Notes: a model not told the origin generated them from the letters alone. 64,000 nucleotides of DNA from Christensenella sp. (GCA_022009775.1 CP091723.1:868001-932000), one strand, 5' to 3'. Shown: positions 16,711 to 26,013, numbered from the stretch's first letter. Translations and numbers: made by a program.

Positions 16711-17199
16711 ATGAAAAACGAAAATAGATATTTGCTTGTTTCGGTGACGTTGCTTGTTGCGCTTGCGTTTGTGCTGTTTGGGTGCGTGTTTGCAAATGCG
16801 GCGGCAAAGAGCGGACAAGAAAGATGCGATGAGACAAAAGACAAAAACGTGTGCGATGCGGGAAGTATCTTTGATATGATTACGCCCGAAATCGTCGCGT
16901 TTTACGAAAACGAAATTGCAGGCGAAAAGGTGCTTTCAAACAAGACGGACGCGCAACTTGCAGGCATTGCGAAGAGATACAATATAAGTGTTGCAAAGGC
17001 AAAGGGGGTTATCGTCACTTACGATTTTGCAAACAGGACGGGTGGCGGAATCGACTTTCCGAGCATAGCGAAAATGAGCGATATGAAGATGCTTGCTTTC
17101 GTCAAAGGCAGAGCGGAAATTTATATGTCGGACTTTACGAATGAACAGAAAGAAGAGTTGAAACAAAAGGCGATGGATGCGTTGGGATTCAAAATCTGA
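16711..17199 (+). CDS. Exported or membrane-anchored protein of unknown function
   Basis: A 162-residue protein with one N-terminal hydrophobic segment (about residues 8-30, LLVSVTLLVALAFVLFGCVFANA). LFGC could be a lipobox, and ANA-A could be a signal peptidase I site, so the anchor type is open. The remaining 130 residues are a charged, mostly helical domain (for example VLSNKTDAQLAGIAKRYNIS, which resembles a small HTH-like helix pair). No family recognised. No ribosome binding site is evident; TATAAA occurs 28 bases upstream of the ATG. A terminator follows at once, so it is transcribed alone or with dapB. Confidence 0.65.
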   Translation: MKNENRYLLVSVTLLVALAFVLFGCVFANAAAKSGQERCDETKDKNVCDAGSIFDMITPEIVAFYENEIAGEKVLSNKTDAQLAGIAKRYNISVAKAKGVIVTYDFANRTGGGIDFPSIAKMSDMKMLAFVKGRAEIYMSDFTNEQKEELKQKAMDALGFKI

Positions 17200-17212
17200 A
17201 ATGCATCGGCGA

Positions 17213-17242
17213 CGGGCGCAAATGCGCCCGATTTTATTTTTC
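17213..17242 (+). terminator. Rho-independent terminator
   Basis: CGGGCGCA aa TGCGCCCG followed by ATTTTATTTTT, a strong stem 14 bases after the preceding stop. Confidence 0.9.
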
Positions 17243-17321
17243 GGAGCATGCGGAAAACGTTTGGTGAGATTCTCTGTCCAAACGATATAAAATTATCGCA
17301 TAAAAAGCATGCGCATTGCAC

Positions 17322-17350
17322 TTGAAAAGATAATCTTATGATGATATACT
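17322..17350 (+). promoter_or_regulatory. Promoter of the split transketolase genes
   Basis: TTGAAA (17322-17327), 17-base spacer, TATACT (17345-17350), 30 bases before the start codon of the N-terminal subunit. Confidence 0.7.
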
Positions 17351-17379
17351 GAATATACTAAAAAAATACGGGAGTGGTT

Positions 17380-18201
17380 ATGGAAACTTCACAATTTGAG
17401 TTTTTGACCGCAAAGGCAAGGCAACTTCGCGACGACGCTATCGAAACCATCGGAAGATTCGGTGTGGGACATATCGGCGGAACGATGTCTGTTATGGACG
17501 CTTTGACGGTCATTTATTATGCCAAAGCCAACGTCGATCCCGAAAATCCGCAGAAAGCGGACAGGGACAGAGTGATTATGTCAAAAGGACACGCCGGTCC
17601 TGCCATGTACGTGGTGCTTGCAGACAAAGGATATTTCCCGAAAGAGTGGCTCTACACGCTCAACGCACCCGGAACGAGACTTCCGTCTCACTGCGACATG
17701 ACCAAGACTCCCGGTATCGATATGACGGCAGGCTCGCTCGGTCAGGGATTGTCGGCAGGTGTAGGAATGGCGCTTGCGGCGAAGCTCGACAAGAACCCTG
17801 CGACGATATACTGTTTCATCGGAGACGGCGAATCGCAGGAAGGTCAGATTTGGGAAGCGAGTATGTTTGCCGGCTCACACGCGCTTGACAATCTCATCGT
17901 GCTTCTCGACTACAACAAAATGCAACTTGACGGCGCGGTGCACGACATCAACGATATCGCACCCGCAAAAGACAAGTGGGAAGCGTTCGGTTTCTTCGTG
18001 CAGGATATAGACGGCCACGATATAATCGCAATATCCGGCGCAATCGACAACGCAAAGGCACAAAAAGGCAAGCCGAGCATGATCATTCTCAATACGATAA
18101 AGGGCAAAGGCGCGTCTTTTGCGGAAAGTGCGGCTAACTGCCACAGCATGAGCATATCCGAAGATATGTGGAGAAAAGAAACGGGAAGGTATCAAGCATG
18201 A
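17380..18201 (+). CDS. tktN: Transketolase, N-terminal subunit
   Basis: A 273-residue thiamine-diphosphate-binding half of a split transketolase, which moves two-carbon ketol units in the non-oxidative pentose phosphate pathway. The TPP motif begins with GDGESQEGQIWEA and ends with LDYNKMQLDG. Other family stretches are GHIGGTMSV, MSKGHAGPAMY and TAGSLGQGLSAGVGMALA. GGGAG lies six bases before the ATG at 17380, which is why the GTG at 17374 is not used. The stop overlaps the start of the C-terminal subunit (ATGA), so the two halves are translationally coupled and made in equal amounts. Confidence 0.93.
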   Translation: METSQFEFLTAKARQLRDDAIETIGRFGVGHIGGTMSVMDALTVIYYAKANVDPENPQKADRDRVIMSKGHAGPAMYVVLADKGYFPKEWLYTLNAPGTRLPSHCDMTKTPGIDMTAGSLGQGLSAGVGMALAAKLDKNPATIYCFIGDGESQEGQIWEASMFAGSHALDNLIVLLDYNKMQLDGAVHDINDIAPAKDKWEAFGFFVQDIDGHDIIAISGAIDNAKAQKGKPSMIILNTIKGKGASFAESAANCHSMSISEDMWRKETGRYQA

Positions 18202-19142
18202 CGGACGAAAGAGAATTGAGACAGGTGCTTGCGGGCGCACTGGTTGAAAGAGCAAGAAAGGACGACAGAATCGTGGTGCTTGACGCTGACCTTATGAGTT
18301 GCCACGCAACGAAAGCGTTCAAGCAGGAATTTCCCGACAGATTTATAAACGTCGGCATTGCAGAACAAAATATGATGGGCATAGCGGCAGGCATATCGAC
18401 GATGGGCAAAATCCCGTTTGCATACAGTTTTGCGCCTTTTGCCACGAGAAGATGTTACGACCAGATTTTCATATCTATCGCGTATGCGAAACAGAACGTG
18501 AAAATCGTCGGCACAGACCCCGGCATCACGGCAGAGAACAACGGCGGCACACATATGCCGTTTGAAGATATGGCACTTATGCGCGCAATACCGCACATGG
18601 TTTGTTTCGAGCCGACGGACGCTACGATGATGGAAAAAGCGTTCGAGCAGATAGCGGACTATGACGGCGCGGTGTATATTCGTCTTCAACGTAAGAAAGC
18701 GGAGAAGGTTTTCGATGAAAGCCTTAACTTTGAACTTGGCAATGCAATAACCGTAAAAGAAGGAAAAGACGTCACGCTTATTGCAAGCGGTATAATGGTT
18801 TCAAAAGCAATAGATGCGGCGGCGGAACTCGAAAAGGACGGAATAAGCGCAAAAGTCGTCAATATCCACACGTGGAAGCCTATCGACGAAAACGCAATCG
18901 TTAAGGCGGCAAAAGAGACGGGCGCAATCGTCACTTGCGAGAACCACAACGTGTACGGCGGTCTGGGCAGTGCGGTGGCGGAAGTCGTTTGCAAACACTA
19001 TCCCGTGCCTATGCGAATGGTCGGTATTCAGGATGAATTCGGACAGGTCGGAAAGATGCCGTATTTGTCTGAGACGTATCATATCACGGCGTCGGACATC
19101 GTTAAAAACGCAAAAGAACTCGTTGAGAACAAGGCAAAATAA
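18198..19142 (+). CDS. tktC: Transketolase, C-terminal subunit
   Basis: The 314-residue protein carries the pyrimidine-binding and C-terminal transketolase domains and completes the enzyme of the previous gene. GIAEQNMMGIAAGIS contains the catalytic glutamate that activates thiamine diphosphate; FAYSFAPFATRRCYDQI and the C-terminal CENHNVYGGLGSAVAEV are typical. The start is the ATG at 18198 within the stop of tktN, with GGGAAGG upstream; the in-frame ATG at 18168 would add an unlikely tail inside tktN. A bidirectional terminator follows. Confidence 0.93.
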   Translation: MTDERELRQVLAGALVERARKDDRIVVLDADLMSCHATKAFKQEFPDRFINVGIAEQNMMGIAAGISTMGKIPFAYSFAPFATRRCYDQIFISIAYAKQNVKIVGTDPGITAENNGGTHMPFEDMALMRAIPHMVCFEPTDATMMEKAFEQIADYDGAVYIRLQRKKAEKVFDESLNFELGNAITVKEGKDVTLIASGIMVSKAIDAAAELEKDGISAKVVNIHTWKPIDENAIVKAAKETGAIVTCENHNVYGGLGSAVAEVVCKHYPVPMRMVGIQDEFGQVGKMPYLSETYHITASDIVKNAKELVENKAK

Positions 19143-19191
19143 TGCTTTCAAACCACAGACGATAAAAACCGAAAATCAATCACTAGATAAC

Positions 19192-19218
19192 AAAAACGAC
19201 GCATTATGCGTCGTTTTT
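19192..19218. terminator. Bidirectional terminator between tktC and glnA
   Basis: AAAAACGACGCA tta TGCGTCGTTTTT, perfectly symmetric with A and T runs at both ends. It sits between the convergent tktC (plus) and glutamine synthetase (minus). Confidence 0.9.
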
Positions 19219-19270
19219 GATTATATAAACGTTTGGTTTTGCAAAATTCAGTCTTATCTTTTCGCAGGTA

Positions 19271-21350
19271 TCAGTGAATGGAGAAAAGCAAGTCGCCGTA
19301 AGACGGGAGCGGCCAGTATTCTTTTGCGGTGTTGAGTTCCATCTCGTCGCAGGTTGCTCGCAAGGCGTCCATTGCGGAGAGCACATCGTCGTGATAGCAC
19401 TTTGCACCTTCGATGTTTTCGCCTTTTTCGTGAGCGGTTTTGAGTGCGAGCCTGAGACGTTCGACGTTTTTCTTTGCCGTTGCAAGCAATGCCGCAAGCG
19501 TCTTTACGATTTCCTTTTCTTCGTCTGCTTCCACACCGAGAGCAAGGCTTTCGTTTGCCGATTTTGCAACGTCGCCCTTATATTTGATGACGGCGGGGAT
19601 AATATCCATCGTCGCCATATCGAGCGTCGTCATTGCTTCGATGTTGAGCAGTTTGCAATAGTTTTGCACGTAGATTTCCTGGCGAGAGCGCAATTCCGCT
19701 TCGCTGAGAACGTGCATTTTGTGGAACAATTCGACGTTTTCTTTGCTCGTGAGATAGGGCAGAGCGTCGGGCGTCGATTTGAGATTGAGAAGTCCGCGTT
19801 TTTTCGCTTCGTCTTCCCATTCTTTTGAATAGTTGTTGCCGTTGAAGATGATTCTTCCGTGTTCGGTCATCACGCGTTTGATGATTGCGGTGATTCCTTG
19901 GTTGACGTCGCTTGTTTTTTCGAGTTCGTCTGCCATTTCTGCAAATTCTTCCGCCATAATGGTGTTGAGAATCATATTTACGCTTGCAATGGATTGTGAC
20001 GAGCCTGGCATACGGAATTCAAACTTGTTGCCGGTGAACGCAAACGGGGACGTACGGTTGCGGTCTGCCGAGTCCATTGAGAATTTCGGAAGAACGTGAA
20101 CGCCGATTTCCACTTCGCATTTTGCTCTGCGCGAGTAGGTTCTGCCGTCCGCGATTGCTTGCAGAATGCCCGTGATTTCGTCTCCGAGATACATGCTAAC
20201 GATTGCCGGCGGTGCTTCGTTTGCGCCGAGACGATGATCGTTGGACGCATTCGCAACGGATATGCGCAGAAGATCCTGATGTTTGTCGACTGCGGCGATA
20301 ACGGCGCAGAGTATCAACAAAAACTGAGCGTTGTCCTGCGGACTTTTGCCCGGATCGAAAAGATTTACGCCGGTGTCGGTGGACAAAGACCAGTTGTTGT
20401 GTTTTCCGCTGCCGTTGACTCCGGCAAACGGTTTTTCGTGAAGAAGGCAAGTCATGTTGTGTTTGGACGCGACTTTCTTCATGATTTCCATCGTGAGTTG
20501 GTTTTGGTCGGTGGCAATGTTGACGGTTGTGTAAATGGGGGCAAATTCGTGTTGACCGGGTGCAACTTCGTTGTGTTTGGTTTTTGCAAGAATGCCGAGT
20601 TTCCACAATTCTTCGTCAAGTTCTTTCATATATTTGACCACGCGCGGCTTTATTGCGCCGAAATAGTGGTCTGAAAGTTCCTGTCCTTTCGGCGGACGTG
20701 CGCCGAAAAGCGTGCGACCGGTGTAGAAAAGGTCTTTGCGTTTTTCGTAAAGAGCGGTGTCCACGAGAAAATATTCCTGTTCGGGACCGACCGAGACGTT
20801 GATGCGTTCCGCTTTTTTGCCGAGAATGGAGAGAAGTCTCACGCCTTGCTTGCTTATCTCTTCCATAGAACGGAGAAGCGGTGTTTTTCTTGTCGAGAGC
20901 GTGACCGTTGTATGAGCAGAATGCAGTCGGAATACAAAGGATACCGTCTTTTATGAATGCGTAAGACGTCGGGTCCCATGCAGTGTAGCCGCGCGCTTCG
21001 AATGTGGAGCGCAAGCCGCCGTTGGGGAAGGAGCTTGCGTCCGGTTCGCCCTTGATGAGCTCTTTGCCGCTGAGTTCCATAAGCACGCCGCCGTCTTTTG
21101 TGGGAGATATGAAACTGTCGTGTTTTTCGGCAGTGATACCGGTGAGCGGTTGGAACCAGTGAGTGAAGTGAGTCACTCCTTTCTCAACTGCCCATTCTTT
21201 CATTTCGTTGGCGATGACGTTTGCCGTTTCTCTTGAAAGCGGTAAGTCGAGCGCGCAACATCTTTTGAACTCGCGATAGACGTTTTGCGGCAATCTTTTG
21301 CTCATAACTCTATCGTCGAAAACCATACTGCCGTACAAATCCGACATCAT
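19271..21350 (-). CDS. glnN: Glutamine synthetase type III, frameshifted
   Basis: Joined, the protein has about 692 residues, the size of GSIII, which forms glutamine from glutamate, ammonia and ATP and is far longer than GSI or GSII. Seen are the N-terminal GSIII-specific region (VTHFTHWFQPLTG, EKHDSFISP), the ATP-binding VGPEQEYFLVD, the KHNEVAPGQHEFAPIY motif and NGSGKHNNWS with metal-binding His. The frame breaks at a run of five T (20884-20888; A on the coding strand); removing one base restores LDKKTPLLRSMEEISKQ. It is very likely an assembly error. AAGGAG lies before the start at 21350. It is a single-gene unit with its own promoter. Confidence 0.9.
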
Positions 21351-21386
21351 AACGGTGCTCTCCTTTTTTGGAAAATTATATTTTCG

Positions 21387-21414
21387 ATTATATACTTATT
21401 CGCGCCATTGTCAA
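21387..21414 (-). promoter_or_regulatory. Promoter of glutamine synthetase
   Basis: On the minus strand, TTGACA (21414-21409), a 16-base spacer and TATAAT (21392-21387), about 35 bases before the start codon. I see no GlnR/TnrA-type TGTnA-n7-TnACA site. Confidence 0.75.
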
Positions 21415-21615
21415 AAGATTTAAAGCAAAAAAATTTTCTATAAACAAAATGGATATTTATACATACAAATATCGTATTTTATGCAATAGAATTGAATAAA
21501 TATAAAATCGCTTGCGGATATTATAAAGTATGTTTGCTTTTTATGCTTCGTGACATTTGCAAATTTCACGTTTGATATTTCTTGATTACGTTTCATTTTC
21601 ACCCCCTTGTTTTTA
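21415..21615. other. AT-rich spacer between glnA and purB promoters
   Basis: About 200 bases of AT-rich DNA between two divergent promoters. It contains short A and T tracts and weak inverted repeats such as ATATTT / AAATAT (21467-21488) but no gene, and no regulatory motif that I recognise. Confidence 0.5.
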
Positions 21616-21644
21616 TTGACAGATATTCGTTATGATGATATATT
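21616..21644 (+). promoter_or_regulatory. Promoter of the purB-purA operon
   Basis: Perfect TTGACA (21616-21621), 17-base spacer and TATATT (21639-21644). The predicted leader of about 88 bases contains a terminator-like hairpin. Confidence 0.8.
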
Positions 21645-21669
21645 ATTTATAGAATAAAAAGACGACAGG

Positions 21670-21728
21670 AGTGTTCACGATTTTTTTTAACCATATCGGT
21701 TAAAATGAATTTGAACACTTTTTGTTTT
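21670..21728 (+). promoter_or_regulatory. Leader hairpin with T tract, candidate attenuator of purB
   Basis: Outer stem AGTGTTCA / TGAACACT and inner stem TTTTAACC / GGTTAAAA around ATATC, then CTTTTTGTTTT right before the purB ribosome binding site (GGGAG). The structure can act as a terminator between promoter and gene. It does not look like the known guanine, adenine or PreQ1 riboswitches. Confidence 0.5.
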
Positions 21729-21738
21729 GGGAGTTTTT

Positions 21739-23169
21739 ATGGACGCATACGTGTCACCGCTTTGCCAAAGATACGCAAGCAAAAAGATGCAATACGTTTT
21801 CTCGCCCGACTTTAAGTTCGGCACGTGGCGCAGACTTTGGGTCGCTCTTGCAAAGGCGGAAAAAAATCTCGGCATAGACATCACCGACGAGCAAATAGCC
21901 GAAATGGAAGCGAAAGTCGACGACATCGATTACGATTACGCCGCCGCACGCGAAAAGGAAGTTCGCCACGACGTAATGGCGCACGTTTTGACTTTCGGTT
22001 ATCAATGTCCCAAGGCAAAGCCCGTCATTCATCTCGGCGCAACGAGTTGTTTTGTAGGAGACAATACCGATATCATTCAGATGAGAGACGCGCTTTTGCT
22101 CATTCGCGGAGAATTGTTGTCTTGCATAAAAGCGGTCAGAGATTTTGCCGTGAAAAACAAAGGACTTGCAACTCTTGCGTATACGCATTTTCAGGCGGCG
22201 CAACCTACGACGGTGGGCAAGCGTGCGACGCTTTGGCTTCAAGACCTTGTCAGCGACCTTGACAATCTTGATTTTCAACTTTCAAGACTGCGCCTTCTCG
22301 GTTGCAAAGGCACGACGGGTACGGCGGCGAGTTTTATGGAACTTTTCGGCGGAGACGACGAAAAAGTCAAGGCTCTCGACAAGTCGATTGCAGAGCAAAC
22401 GGGCTTTGTCGGGACGTACGCCGTGAGCGGTCAGACCTATTCGAGAAAGGTCGATTACAACGTTATGAGCGTGCTTTGCGGTATAGCGCAAAGCGCAACG
22501 AAATTTTCAAACGATATAAGGCTTTTGTCTCATCTCAAAGAAGTGGAAGAGCCCTTCGAGTCGGGACAGATCGGATCTTCGGCAATGGCGTATAAACGCA
22601 ACCCGATGAGAAGCGAGCGTATGGCGTCGCTTGCAAGATACGTGCTTTGCGACAGTCTCAATCCGGCAATCACAGCATCGACGCAATGGTTTGAAAGAAC
22701 GCTTGACGATAGTGCCAACAGACGCATCGCAATACCCGAAGCGTTCCTTGCCGTTGACGCAATATTGGCACTTTATGACAACATAATAAGCGGGTTAACC
22801 CTTTATCCGCGCATAATCGCAAAAAATCTCGACAACGAAATTCCTTTTATGGCGACCGAAAACATCCTTATGTATTGCGTGGCGCACAAAGGCGGAGACA
22901 GACAGGTTTTGCACGAGGCGATACGTCGTCACTCGGTTGACGCCGCGAAGGCAATAAAACTCGACGGTGCGGATAACGACCTTTTGAAACGTATCGAAAG
23001 CGACCCGATTTTCAAACTCACAAAAGAAGAAATCGACGAAATCGTTGATGTGAAAGCGTTTACGGGAAGAGCGGAAAAACAGGTGGAAGAATACGTATCG
23101 GAAGTGGTCGACCCGCTTCTTGAGAAGAATGCCGAAGACGCAATAGAAACGGGCGCGGTTACGGTCTGA
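21739..23169 (+). CDS. purB: Adenylosuccinate lyase
   Basis: This 476-residue enzyme of the fumarase/aspartase superfamily splits SAICAR and adenylosuccinate in purine synthesis. The superfamily signature is SGQIGSSAMAYKRNPMRSERM (family GSSAMPYKRNP), containing the catalytic serine loop. HLGATSCFVGDNTDIIQMRDAL and LAYTHFQAAQPTTVGKRA supply other active-site parts. It belongs to the longer 475-residue PurB type found in many Clostridia. The ATG at 21739 has GGGAG five bases upstream. purA follows 67 bases later, so AMP synthesis from IMP is encoded in one operon. Confidence 0.95.
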   Translation: MDAYVSPLCQRYASKKMQYVFSPDFKFGTWRRLWVALAKAEKNLGIDITDEQIAEMEAKVDDIDYDYAAAREKEVRHDVMAHVLTFGYQCPKAKPVIHLGATSCFVGDNTDIIQMRDALLLIRGELLSCIKAVRDFAVKNKGLATLAYTHFQAAQPTTVGKRATLWLQDLVSDLDNLDFQLSRLRLLGCKGTTGTAASFMELFGGDDEKVKALDKSIAEQTGFVGTYAVSGQTYSRKVDYNVMSVLCGIAQSATKFSNDIRLLSHLKEVEEPFESGQIGSSAMAYKRNPMRSERMASLARYVLCDSLNPAITASTQWFERTLDDSANRRIAIPEAFLAVDAILALYDNIISGLTLYPRIIAKNLDNEIPFMATENILMYCVAHKGGDRQVLHEAIRRHSVDAAKAIKLDGADNDLLKRIESDPIFKLTKEEIDEIVDVKAFTGRAEKQVEEYVSEVVDPLLEKNAEDAIETGAVTV

Positions 23170-23236
23170 AATCAAAGATAAACGGCGCGATTATTCGTGC
23201 CGAGAAATACGAAAATAAATTTTTGGAGATATAACA

Positions 23237-24508
23237 ATGCTTACATCAATCGTTGGTATCAACTGGGGCGACGAAGGCAAAGGCCGTATGGTTGACTTGC
23301 TCTCCGAATCTCAAGACGTGGTCGTCCGCTATCAAGGCGGAAACAACGCGGGACACACCGTCATAAACGAAAAAGGAAAGTTCGTTCTCAATCTTTTGCC
23401 GTCGGGTATTTTGAGAGAAGACAAAGTCAACGTTATGGGCAACGGTATGGTCGTGGATATAGAGCATCTCTGCAAGGAAATCGCAAGACTCAGAGACGGC
23501 GGAATTTCCATAACTCCCGCAAATCTCAAAATCAGCGACAAAGCAATCGTTTGTTGTCCTTACGACGTTGCGCAGGACTGCCTTGAAGAAGACAGACTCG
23601 GTGACAAAAAGTTCGGCTCTACACGTCGCGGAATCTCTCCCGTATACGCGGACAAATATATGAAGAAAGCAATCCGCATGGGCGACATTTTGCACCCCGA
23701 ATATCTCCGTTCCCGTCTCGAAACAATCGTTGATTGGAAGAACCTTATGATAAAAGACGCATACGGCGCGGAAGCATACACCGTTGACGGATTGCTCGAA
23801 TGGTTTGACAAATACGGCACTCCGCTCAAATACTACATCTGCGACACGGGCTATTATCTCGACAAAGCGCTCAAAGCCGGCAAAAACGTCATGCTCGAAG
23901 CGCAACTCGGCGCACTCAGAGACATCGATTTCGGCATTTATCCTTACACCACCAGTTCCAACACCATCACGGCGTACGGCCCTGTCGGCGCGGGTATCCC
24001 CAACCATAAAGTCGAAAATGCAATCGGCGTTATGAAAGCATATTCAACTTGCGTGGGCGAAGGTCCGTTCACGGCGGAAATGTTCGGAGACGAAGCGGAA
24101 GAATTGAGAAAAGCGGGCGGAGAATACGGCGCTGCAACGGGCAGACCCAGAAGAGTCGGCGGATTTGACGTGGTTGCGTCCAAATACGGCTGTATGGTGC
24201 AGGGCGCAAACGAAATCGCACTCACAAAACTCGATATACTCGACTCGATGGCAAAAATCCCCGTGTGTGTCAGTTACGACGTAAACGGCAAGACCGTCGA
24301 CGAATTCCCGAGCGGAGAAGCACTCAATATCGCAAAACCGAACGTCGTGTATTTCGACGGTTGGAACGAGTCCACTGTGAATTGCAGAAAGTTTGAAGAC
24401 TTGCCGCTCAATGCGCAAAAGTATATCGAATTTATAGAAAAAGCGGTTGATTGCAAGATCAAATACATCTCCGTCGGCGCAGAACGCGACGCAATCATCG
24501 TGAGATAA
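23237..24508 (+). CDS. purA: Adenylosuccinate synthetase
   Basis: The 423-residue enzyme makes adenylosuccinate from IMP, aspartate and GTP. The N-terminal WGDEGKGRMVDLL is the GTP-binding P-loop with the catalytic Asp; GGNNAGHTV, GSTRRGISPVYADK and the loop GAATGRPRRVGGFD are family signatures. Length is close to the usual 425-430. GGAG is nine bases before the ATG. It works with purB of the same operon. Confidence 0.96.
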   Translation: MLTSIVGINWGDEGKGRMVDLLSESQDVVVRYQGGNNAGHTVINEKGKFVLNLLPSGILREDKVNVMGNGMVVDIEHLCKEIARLRDGGISITPANLKISDKAIVCCPYDVAQDCLEEDRLGDKKFGSTRRGISPVYADKYMKKAIRMGDILHPEYLRSRLETIVDWKNLMIKDAYGAEAYTVDGLLEWFDKYGTPLKYYICDTGYYLDKALKAGKNVMLEAQLGALRDIDFGIYPYTTSSNTITAYGPVGAGIPNHKVENAIGVMKAYSTCVGEGPFTAEMFGDEAEELRKAGGEYGAATGRPRRVGGFDVVASKYGCMVQGANEIALTKLDILDSMAKIPVCVSYDVNGKTVDEFPSGEALNIAKPNVVYFDGWNESTVNCRKFEDLPLNAQKYIEFIEKAVDCKIKYISVGAERDAIIVR

Positions 24509-24519
24509 AAAGGGCACAA

Positions 24520-25188
24520 ATGGTCGTATTCATTGACATAGACGATACTCTTCTCGATTTCACCAAGTGCGCAAACGACGCAATAAAAAGCGCGTGCAAC
24601 AAATTCGGCGTGCCGTACACGACAACGCTCGTGGACACCTTTCATCCCATCAATCTCGACCTTTGGCACAGGCTCGAAAAAAAGGAAGTGACCAAAGAGA
24701 AGTTGTTTGACACGAGATTTCAAATCGTGTTCGACAAGTTGGGCATAAAAGCGGACGGCATCGCGTTTGAGACTGCGTTCAGAGAAAACTTTCACGAGTC
24801 GGCAATTCTTGTGGACGGCGCAAGAGATTTGCTTGAATATCTCCGCTCCAAATACAAAGTGTACGTGGCGTCCAACGCGTCGATGCATCAGCAGACCAAC
24901 CGTATGAAAAAGGCGGAACTCGACGGTTATATCGACGGATATTTCGTGTCCGAAGAGATAGGTTTTCCAAAACCGCAAAAAGAGTTTTTCGACGCTTGCT
25001 TTAAGGCGTTGCCCGATGTGAAACCGCAGGACGTCGTGATGATAGGAGACTCTCTTTCTGCCGACATCAAAGGCGCATGCGAATACGGATTGAAAACAAT
25101 TTGGTACAATCATAGAAACGAGCCTACGTCAGACGTAAAGTGCGACTACATCGTGCCGCGACTCTCGGAAGTCAAAAACATTTTGTAA
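24520..25188 (+). CDS. yjjG: HAD-family nucleotidase, YjjG type
   Basis: A 222-residue haloacid dehalogenase-type phosphatase, 11 bases after purA. Motif I is DIDDTLLDF (nucleophile and acid Asp), motif II the Asn/Ser stretch VASNASMHQQ, motif III the Lys in FPKPQKEFFD, and motif IV MIGDSLSADIKGA. The cap domain pattern fits the YjjG/5'-nucleotidase group that removes phosphate from non-canonical pyrimidine or purine nucleotides. Downstream of purB-purA, a role in nucleotide house-cleaning is plausible. A terminator follows. Confidence 0.8.
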   Translation: MVVFIDIDDTLLDFTKCANDAIKSACNKFGVPYTTTLVDTFHPINLDLWHRLEKKEVTKEKLFDTRFQIVFDKLGIKADGIAFETAFRENFHESAILVDGARDLLEYLRSKYKVYVASNASMHQQTNRMKKAELDGYIDGYFVSEEIGFPKPQKEFFDACFKALPDVKPQDVVMIGDSLSADIKGACEYGLKTIWYNHRNEPTSDVKCDYIVPRLSEVKNIL

Positions 25189-25199
25189 AACGGCAAAAT

Positions 25200-25226
25200 A
25201 AAAAGCACCGAATCGGTGCTTTTTTA
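25200..25226 (+). terminator. Terminator after yjjG
   Basis: AAAAAGCACCG aat CGGTGCTTTTTT, symmetric, so it can also end the convergent regulator gene. Confidence 0.85.
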
Positions 25227-25234
25227 GTGTCTTT

Positions 25235-25666
25235 TTATTCTCTGCCGACTAGACGGTCAACGGTTACGTCAAAGAATTTTGCAACGAGAACAAGGCTTTC
25301 GACGCTTGGCAAAGACGCTGCTTTTCTCCATTCGTCAACCTTGCTTCGTGCAAGCCCCGTTTGTTTTACGAGACGATATTCGCTGACGTTTTTCTCTTTC
25401 AATAGGTCGGAAAATAAGACGTCGAACGGCTGTCGTTGCTCGTTTGCGGTGTATTCGACTTCGTCGTCTTTAAGTCCGAGAAGATAATCCGCCGAGCAAC
25501 CGAAATTGTCTGCAAGCAGAACGAGATTGTCAAAACTCGGATAACAGACCCCGCGCAACCATTTGTAGAGAGCAGACAGCGAAAAGCCGTATTTTTCGGA
25601 CAATTCTTGCACGCTCGTCTCGCTCTCGATAATCAGCCCCGCAAGTCTTTCGTGGAATTTTGACAT
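25235..25666 (-). CDS. XRE-family regulator with two helix-turn-helix domains
   Basis: A 143-residue DNA-binding protein with a tandem duplication: the first HTH covers residues 7-65 (SVQELSEKYGFSLSALYKWLRG...NLVLLADNFGCSADYLLG) and the second about 80-142 (NVSEYRLVKQTGLARSKVDEWRK...SLVLVAKFFDVTVDRLVG). Both end with the typical XRE helix (DYLLG/DRLVG). Two domains in one chain would allow binding to two half-sites as a monomer. GGAG precedes the start. The gene diverges from the 52-residue gene at 25783 and shares with it a palindrome-containing promoter region, so it may control itself and that gene. Confidence 0.8.
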   Translation of the reverse strand: MSKFHERLAGLIIESETSVQELSEKYGFSLSALYKWLRGVCYPSFDNLVLLADNFGCSADYLLGLKDDEVEYTANEQRQPFDVLFSDLLKEKNVSEYRLVKQTGLARSKVDEWRKAASLPSVESLVLVAKFFDVTVDRLVGRE

Positions 25667-25707
25667 AAAGCGACAATCTCCGACATTATTTTACAAATAG
25701 TATGCTA

Positions 25708-25721
25708 ACTTTTGTACAAAA
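25708..25721. promoter_or_regulatory. Palindrome between the divergent XRE and small-protein genes
   Basis: CTTTTGTACAAAATG contains the perfect palindrome TTTTGTACAAAA just upstream of the -35 box of the small gene. A related half-site, TTTTACAAA, occurs about 20 bases before. Position suggests the operator of the double-HTH regulator. Confidence 0.5.
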
Positions 25722-25725
25722 TGTA

Positions 25726-25754
25726 TTGATTTTGTCTAAAAGGGGACATATAAT
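25726..25754 (+). promoter_or_regulatory. Promoter of the 52-residue protein gene
   Basis: TTGATT (25726-25731), 17-base spacer, perfect TATAAT (25749-25754), followed by AAAGGAG seven bases before the ATG at 25783. Confidence 0.75.
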
Positions 25755-25782
25755 TTAATTACTACGCAAAGGAGAAGAAAAC

Positions 25783-25941
25783 ATGAAAGAATTGCTTTCC
25801 GAAATAGCGCAACTCGTTACCGACGAAATCGAAAACGTAGAAGGAATCGAATTCGTCGACCATGAAATGGGAGATATGTTTTACATAGTGATGAAAGACG
25901 GCAAAAAAGTGCTGCTCTCACTAGTCGAATCAAAACTTTGA
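25783..25941 (+). CDS. Small acidic protein, 52 residues, unknown function
   Basis: The frame has its own good promoter, a strong ribosome binding site (AAAGGAG) and a terminator behind it, which makes it a real gene despite its length. The product begins MKELLSEIAQLVTDEIENV and has net negative charge; it seems to be one amphipathic helix followed by a beta hairpin (DMFYIVMKDGKKVLLSLV). No signal peptide or membrane segment. It diverges from the double-HTH regulator, so it is the likely target of that regulator. Family unknown. Confidence 0.7.
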   Translation: MKELLSEIAQLVTDEIENVEGIEFVDHEMGDMFYIVMKDGKKVLLSLVESKL

Positions 25942-25984
25942 TTGCGTCGTTTCCTTATCTTAGCAACGGTTAATCCGACAAAAG

Positions 25985-26013
25985 AAAAACACCGCGTTTG
26001 CGGTGTTTTTTAT
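25985..26013. terminator. Bidirectional terminator
   Basis: AAAAACACCGC gtt TGCGGTGTTTTT between the small-protein gene (plus) and trxB (minus). Confidence 0.85.

Noticed and set aside
21670..21728. Purine riboswitch before purB
   Set aside because: The leader has no conserved three-way junction of the guanine/adenine aptamer, and is too short. Only a terminator-like hairpin is seen.
25708..25941. Toxin-antitoxin pair (double-HTH regulator and 52-residue protein)
   Set aside because: The genes are divergent rather than in one operon, and the small protein resembles no toxin I know. No positive evidence.
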